A stretch of 8,432 bases of DNA from CAZQGJ01 sp964592905. GTDB taxonomy: Bacteria > Patescibacteriota > UBA1384 > CAYGGE01. A program made the translations under genes and the position numbers. The DNA lies in NCBI GenBank assembly GCA_964592905.1, contig CAZQGJ010000035.1, positions 1 through 8,432 on the forward strand. The letters are read 5' to 3'. How positions within the stretch are numbered: the first letter of the stretch is position 1; every line of letters begins with the position of its first letter. The notes under the pieces were generated by a model. It was not told the DNA's origin. It saw only the letters and a program-made list of their open reading frames with translations, and ran no database searches. Shown in pieces: positions 5,932 through 8,432 of this stretch.

Positions 5932-6573
5932 ATGAGTCAACCACGTATATACGTTGGTCACATCGTGACAGTGGTAAAGAAGTACGTCCGATCTTACGCT
6001 TTAGAGCGTCATGCGAGACAATACTGGTTTGCCTCTAGTGCGATGAGAGCTGAACGGCTCTGGTTCAGCTCAGACTTTATCGACGACCAGTTTGAGCTGC
6101 TAGTCGATGTTGTCAAAGGCGGGCCCGACAACTTGACGATTGGCGGTAATACCTCGCTTGGCGAGCGAATGCTCATTCACTTCGGCTGCTGTACGAACTA
6201 CGTTCTCAGGGGCGAGTTGGCCTCAAAGCAACTGGCCGCCAATTTACCCGTCACTAGAATGGCTGAATATACAGTCAGAAACACACACTGGGACTTGTTG
6301 GCTGGCTGGGAGTGCGATATGAGTACTAACAATACTCAGCGCATGATCCTCAAGCTAAATCCGACTAACGAAGCGGTTGGATGCAAGCCACACGAAGCAG
6401 TAGTTTTAGCAGTGGTACCAATCGAGATGCGCCGATCAGGCGAAGGTCAGTTCATCTTGGTTGCCGAAGTGCTGAAAGACTTGTTGCAAGGTCTAAGAAA
6501 ACCAGGGAGAGTAGTAGTCCAAGTAGATACCAAGGCCGGTATCAATTTGGCTTACCGCCTTCCTCCTAGATGA
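5932..6573 (+). CDS. Cassette 2 cargo: unrecognised cytosolic protein
   Basis: The protein has 213 residues from ATG 5932. The only upstream purine motif is GGAAA (5919-5923), about 8-10 nt away, so initiation looks weak. An in-frame TTG at 5905 would add 9 residues but falls inside a leader hairpin and is not preferred. No signal peptide or transmembrane helix is evident. The N-terminal 60 residues are basic and aromatic (KKYVRSYALERHARQYWF at 16-33). Four cysteines occur (CC at 86-87, 128, 151), and the C-terminal third alternates strands and a helix (EAVVLAVVPIEM, FILVAEVLKDLLQGL, GRVVVQVD). No known fold or active site is recognised, and there is no clear similarity to the 193-residue cargo protein. 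It is a single-gene transcription unit with its own promoter and a strong terminator, convergent with the pilin-like genes. Confidence 0.8.
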   Translation: MSQPRIYVGHIVTVVKKYVRSYALERHARQYWFASSAMRAERLWFSSDFIDDQFELLVDVVKGGPDNLTIGGNTSLGERMLIHFGCCTNYVLRGELASKQLAANLPVTRMAEYTVRNTHWDLLAGWECDMSTNNTQRMILKLNPTNEAVGCKPHEAVVLAVVPIEMRRSGEGQFILVAEVLKDLLQGLRKPGRVVVQVDTKAGINLAYRLPPR

Positions 6574-6595
6574 TGACCCTGGCCTGACAAACTTT

Positions 6596-6628
6596 AATCC
6601 CCGCCTCGAGCGACTCGAGGCGGGGATT
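6596..6628 (+). terminator. Strong terminator of cassette 2, possibly bidirectional
   Basis: This is a perfect 15-bp stem (6596-6610 with 6614-6628) around a CGA loop, with TTTT (6627-6630) overlapping and following the 3' arm and then CTGTTCTT. It lies between convergent genes. Read on the minus strand, the hairpin is followed only by ATTAAAGTTTG, a poor U tract, so termination of the pilin genes here is possible but weaker. Confidence 0.9.
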
Positions 6629-6678
6629 TTCTGTTCTTAAACGTTGCCTATGTGTTAGTATGTTTATTGATTTAGAGA

Positions 6679-7176
6679 CTAATTGCCAAAGAACTCACTG
6701 GGATCGGCAATTACCCGGGTGTCATCTTGAAAGCCTGGTTGAGAAATGTCATTACCTTTAAGGCTATCGGTCAATCCATTTTGTTCACTAGTGCCCTGAA
6801 TAAAGTCGGCCGAGAATTTCGAGACATACTGGACGATGGCATAAGAAGCGACGATCACAATAATACCGATGATGGTGTTGTAGATCTGCTTGCGAGCTGT
6901 CTCGGTCTTGGTAGGATCACCCTGTGAGGTAATAAACTTAATACCAGCCCAGATCAGATAGAAAATAGCTAGTACGGCACCGATCAAGAGCAAGATATTA
7001 AGAGCAATAACGACAATCTGTAGCGGAGTATAGTTCTGATTCTGTTGGATGACGACTGGTGAGATCAGGCCAACTAAATCGTTAATATTCAAGCCGACAA
7101 AGCCATTGGACTGTGCCAAGGCGAACTGCGGTAAGATGGCCGAAAGAATTGCACTAAATTTAAATAACCGTTTCAT
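6679..7176 (-). CDS. T4SS-pilin-like exported two-helix protein with its own promoter
   Basis: This 165-residue protein has a signal peptide (residues 1-21, LPQFALA before Gln22) and two hydrophobic helices (about 52-76 and 98-117). They are joined by the short polar loop GIKFITSQGDPTKTETARKQ (78-97). A helix, a T/S-x-G-D loop, a Lys/Arg-rich turn and a second helix is the pattern of the small T4SS-pilin-like (VirB2/TrbC-type) proteins common in CPR genomes. The C-terminal 45 residues are polar and probably exposed. It starts at ATG with AAGGAGG ending 3 nt upstream, the best ribosome site of this cluster, and has a separate promoter at 7207-7236. That suggests it is made in greater amount than its neighbours and could be the major subunit. 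A small channel or VirB6-like accessory role cannot be excluded. Confidence 0.8.
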   Translation of the reverse strand: MKRLFKFSAILSAILPQFALAQSNGFVGLNINDLVGLISPVVIQQNQNYTPLQIVVIALNILLLIGAVLAIFYLIWAGIKFITSQGDPTKTETARKQIYNTIIGIIVIVASYAIVQYVSKFSADFIQGTSEQNGLTDSLKGNDISQPGFQDDTRVIADPSEFFGN

Positions 7177-7206
7177 GATCCTCCTTGAGTAAGTCTATCT
7201 TTCATT

Positions 7207-7236
7207 ATCATAGCGTGAATTAAATCCTAATTACAA
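7207..7236 (-). promoter_or_regulatory. Internal promoter ahead of the last pilin-like gene
   Basis: On the minus strand, TTGTAA (7236-7231, four of six) lies 18 bp before TATGAT (7212-7207, five of six); GATAAT overlaps it 3 nt further on. It lies in the 64-bp gap after the stop codon at 7241. Transcription would start near 7200, with a leader of about 24 nt carrying the strong ribosome site. Confidence 0.58.
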
Positions 7237-7240
7237 GGGG

Positions 7241-7741
7241 CTATTTTACTATGTCGCCCTTTTGACTATCAACTGCATCGTTACCAGGTAAGTTACAGGC
7301 TGGATTAGTCTTGTCCGTAAAGTTATTGCCAGAGCTATCGATTAAATTGGCTGTCAGATTAAGCTTACCGGCGGAGTTAGTATCTGAGCTGTCAGTGGTT
7401 ATTAATGGTTGATCGTAGTTAGTCAGGTTATTGACCACAACTTGAATTGTAACGTTGGCGAGCAAGACGACCAGCGCGCCGACAATCACGGTGCGAATAA
7501 CGGTCTTAGCCTTGACGATATTGGCCTCGACACCGCCCGAGGTGACATAGAGATAGATGGCGTAGTTAATACCTATAAAGAAGCCGATGCCGGCTAACCA
7601 GCCTAGCCCCGAGAGAGCAAAGTTGAGAATGCCCGGCAGCCCGATCTGAATCGGGCAGTCAATCAAATTTCCCGAGGTATAGCTCTGCCCATCTTTAACC
7701 AACAGGGTGTTGATGAAGTCAGTTACGTTGAACTCATTCAT
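7241..7741 (-). CDS. T4SS-pilin-like two-helix membrane protein without signal peptide
   Basis: The protein has 166 residues with two hydrophobic helices (about 39-66 and 82-104) around the loop YVTSGGVEANIVKAKTVIR (65-83). The TSGG motif followed by a KAK turn and a second helix matches its two neighbours and the CPR T4SS-pilin-like family. Unlike them it lacks a cleavable signal peptide, starting with a polar 30-residue segment that holds Cys29. The polar tail after 105 is Asn/Asp/Ser/Thr-rich, with Cys149, and is likely on the same side as the N-terminus. Its ATG overlaps the TGA of the gene before it (7738-7741), so the two are translationally coupled; AAGG lies 7 nt upstream. It may be a minor pilin or a membrane-embedded assembly factor. 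Confidence 0.77.
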   Translation of the reverse strand: MNEFNVTDFINTLLVKDGQSYTSGNLIDCPIQIGLPGILNFALSGLGWLAGIGFFIGINYAIYLYVTSGGVEANIVKAKTVIRTVIVGALVVLLANVTIQVVVNNLTNYDQPLITTDSSDTNSAGKLNLTANLIDSSGNNFTDKTNPACNLPGNDAVDSQKGDIVK

Positions 7742-8241
7742 GGAGTAGCCTTAAAGCCGGCTTGGTTTGCCTGTGGTATCTCGCCCTCTAGGACGCTGAC
7801 AATCGCCTGACGCGCCAACGATAAAGCGGCGATATAACAGAGGGCGATCAGTAATCCGGTTAAGGTCGCCTTGAGCGCTCTTTTGCCTCGATCGTATTCA
7901 GCCACCTCGCCACCAGAACGGATAAAGATAAGGCCAGAGACGATAATCGAACCAACTATGCCGGCAAACAACACAATATAATAGGCATCGCTCAGGTATT
8001 CGAGTAGCTGCTTAAAGCTAGTGAACTTCGAGCGCGGTAAACAGGCGGCAATTCTCGAAGCGCCAAGATCGCTAACCGATTGGAGGGTGGTGGACGGATC
8101 GTCCGGCTCTGGCGTGGCCTCGGTCTGACAGTTGCTGTCGAGAGTTTGGACTTCAGTCAGCGTTGGCTTTGCTTGCGCTAAACTCAATTGCGGCCAAAGT
8201 AGCGACAGACAGCAGGTTAAGATAAATAAACTTTTTTGCAT
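7738..8241 (-). CDS. T4SS-pilin-like exported two-helix protein
   Basis: This 167-residue protein has a signal peptide (residues 1-22, WPQLSLA before Gln23), an acidic, Pro/Thr-rich extracytoplasmic segment with Cys38 and Cys67 (about 23-75), and two helices (about 86-107 and 123-145). The loop between them, FIRSGGEVAEYDRGKRALK (106-124), carries the SGG plus basic-turn pattern of the neighbouring genes. The start ATG has no clear Shine-Dalgarno and lies 15 nt after the stop of the preceding gene, so translation may depend on coupling. It overlaps the next gene by 4 nt. The extended cysteine-bearing N-terminal segment sets it apart from the probable major subunit, so a minor pilin or assembly component is likely. 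Confidence 0.78.
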   Translation of the reverse strand: MQKSLFILTCCLSLLWPQLSLAQAKPTLTEVQTLDSNCQTEATPEPDDPSTTLQSVSDLGASRIAACLPRSKFTSFKQLLEYLSDAYYIVLFAGIVGSIIVSGLIFIRSGGEVAEYDRGKRALKATLTGLLIALCYIAALSLARQAIVSVLEGEIPQANQAGFKATP

Positions 8242-8256
8242 ATAATTATTCTACAT

Positions 8257-8432
8257 CTAAGGAGTAGTTGGGTTCGCAGGGATATCTATTCCTGCCTCTT
8301 CAGCGGTCAAGCCTGGAATAGTCGGACTACTGCCCCGCTGACTATCGGTAATCGGGATCTTGAGGGTCTGGTAGAGAAGATGGGTAAAGATGAGTAAGAC
8401 CAAGCCCAGAATCGTGCCCTTAATATCGTCAA
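8257..8432 (-). CDS. 3' part of a fourth probable pilin-like membrane protein
   Basis: These are the last 57 codons of a minus-strand gene entering from the right edge and ending at TAG (8259-8257). The visible residues begin DDIKGTILGLVLLIFTHLL, a basic turn followed by a hydrophobic helix that lines up with the second helix of the three downstream genes. A short polar tail, rich in Pro, Thr and acidic residues, follows (about 27-57). The next gene starts 15 nt downstream on the same strand, so this is part of the same operon. The assignment to the pilin-like family rests on this single helix and on context. Confidence 0.68.
   Translation of the reverse strand, partial: DDIKGTILGLVLLIFTHLLYQTLKIPITDSQRGSSPTIPGLTAEEAGIDIPANPTTP

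Noticed and set aside
1..8432. TGA read as glycine, as in some CPR lineages
   Set aside because: Open frames end cleanly at TGA with overlapping starts (2991-2994, 7738-7741, 6571-6573), and no gene needs TGA read-through.
1..8432. CRISPR array, tRNA or rRNA genes
   Set aside because: No short regularly spaced repeats, no cloverleaf-like tRNA segment and no rRNA-like conserved stretch were seen on either strand.

Overview
The window most likely comes from a Patescibacteria (CPR) genome, with Saccharibacteria as the best guess. The grounds are several small two-helix T4SS-pilin-like membrane proteins in tandem, large secreted helical proteins with no obvious relatives, compact gene packing and near-balanced base composition. 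TGA is used as a normal stop (for example the ATGA overlap at 2991-2994), which argues against the TGA=Gly lineages. The taxon is an inference from gene style; no marker gene is present.

Layout. (1) 1-1193, minus strand: the start of an unrecognised gene with its own promoter, and a thioredoxin-reductase-like flavoprotein that keeps the FAD and CxxC motifs but has lost the NADPH-binding motifs. (2) 1226-4985, plus strand: a strong promoter (TTGTCA-17-TATACT) drives three exported proteins: a small membrane-anchored protein, a 394-residue secreted protein and a 664-residue secreted helical protein whose start overlaps the stop before it. (3) 4966-6628, plus strand: two successive cassettes. 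Each has a near-identical promoter, a leader with two hairpins, one unrelated cytosolic gene (193 and 213 residues) and a matching GC-rich terminator. Just before the second promoter lies an orphan 30-codon fragment that matches the C-terminus of the 664-residue protein. The whole arrangement (C-terminal end, promoter, leader, cargo, terminator) therefore occurs twice with different cargo. (4) 6679-8432, minus strand: three complete pilin-like genes and the end of a probable fourth. The last of them (6679-7176) also has its own promoter.

How the parts may fit together (inference). The pilin-like cluster and the convergent secreted-protein operon look like parts of one cell-surface apparatus. 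Four of the exported proteins share an unusually uniform signal-peptidase site (Pro at -6, Ala at -1, Gln at +1). The duplicated cassette just downstream of the 664-residue gene resembles a variable locus in which cargo genes are exchanged between conserved flanks, loosely like the orphan modules of polymorphic toxin loci. No toxin or immunity function can be shown from this sequence. There are no tRNA, rRNA, CRISPR or insertion-sequence features.
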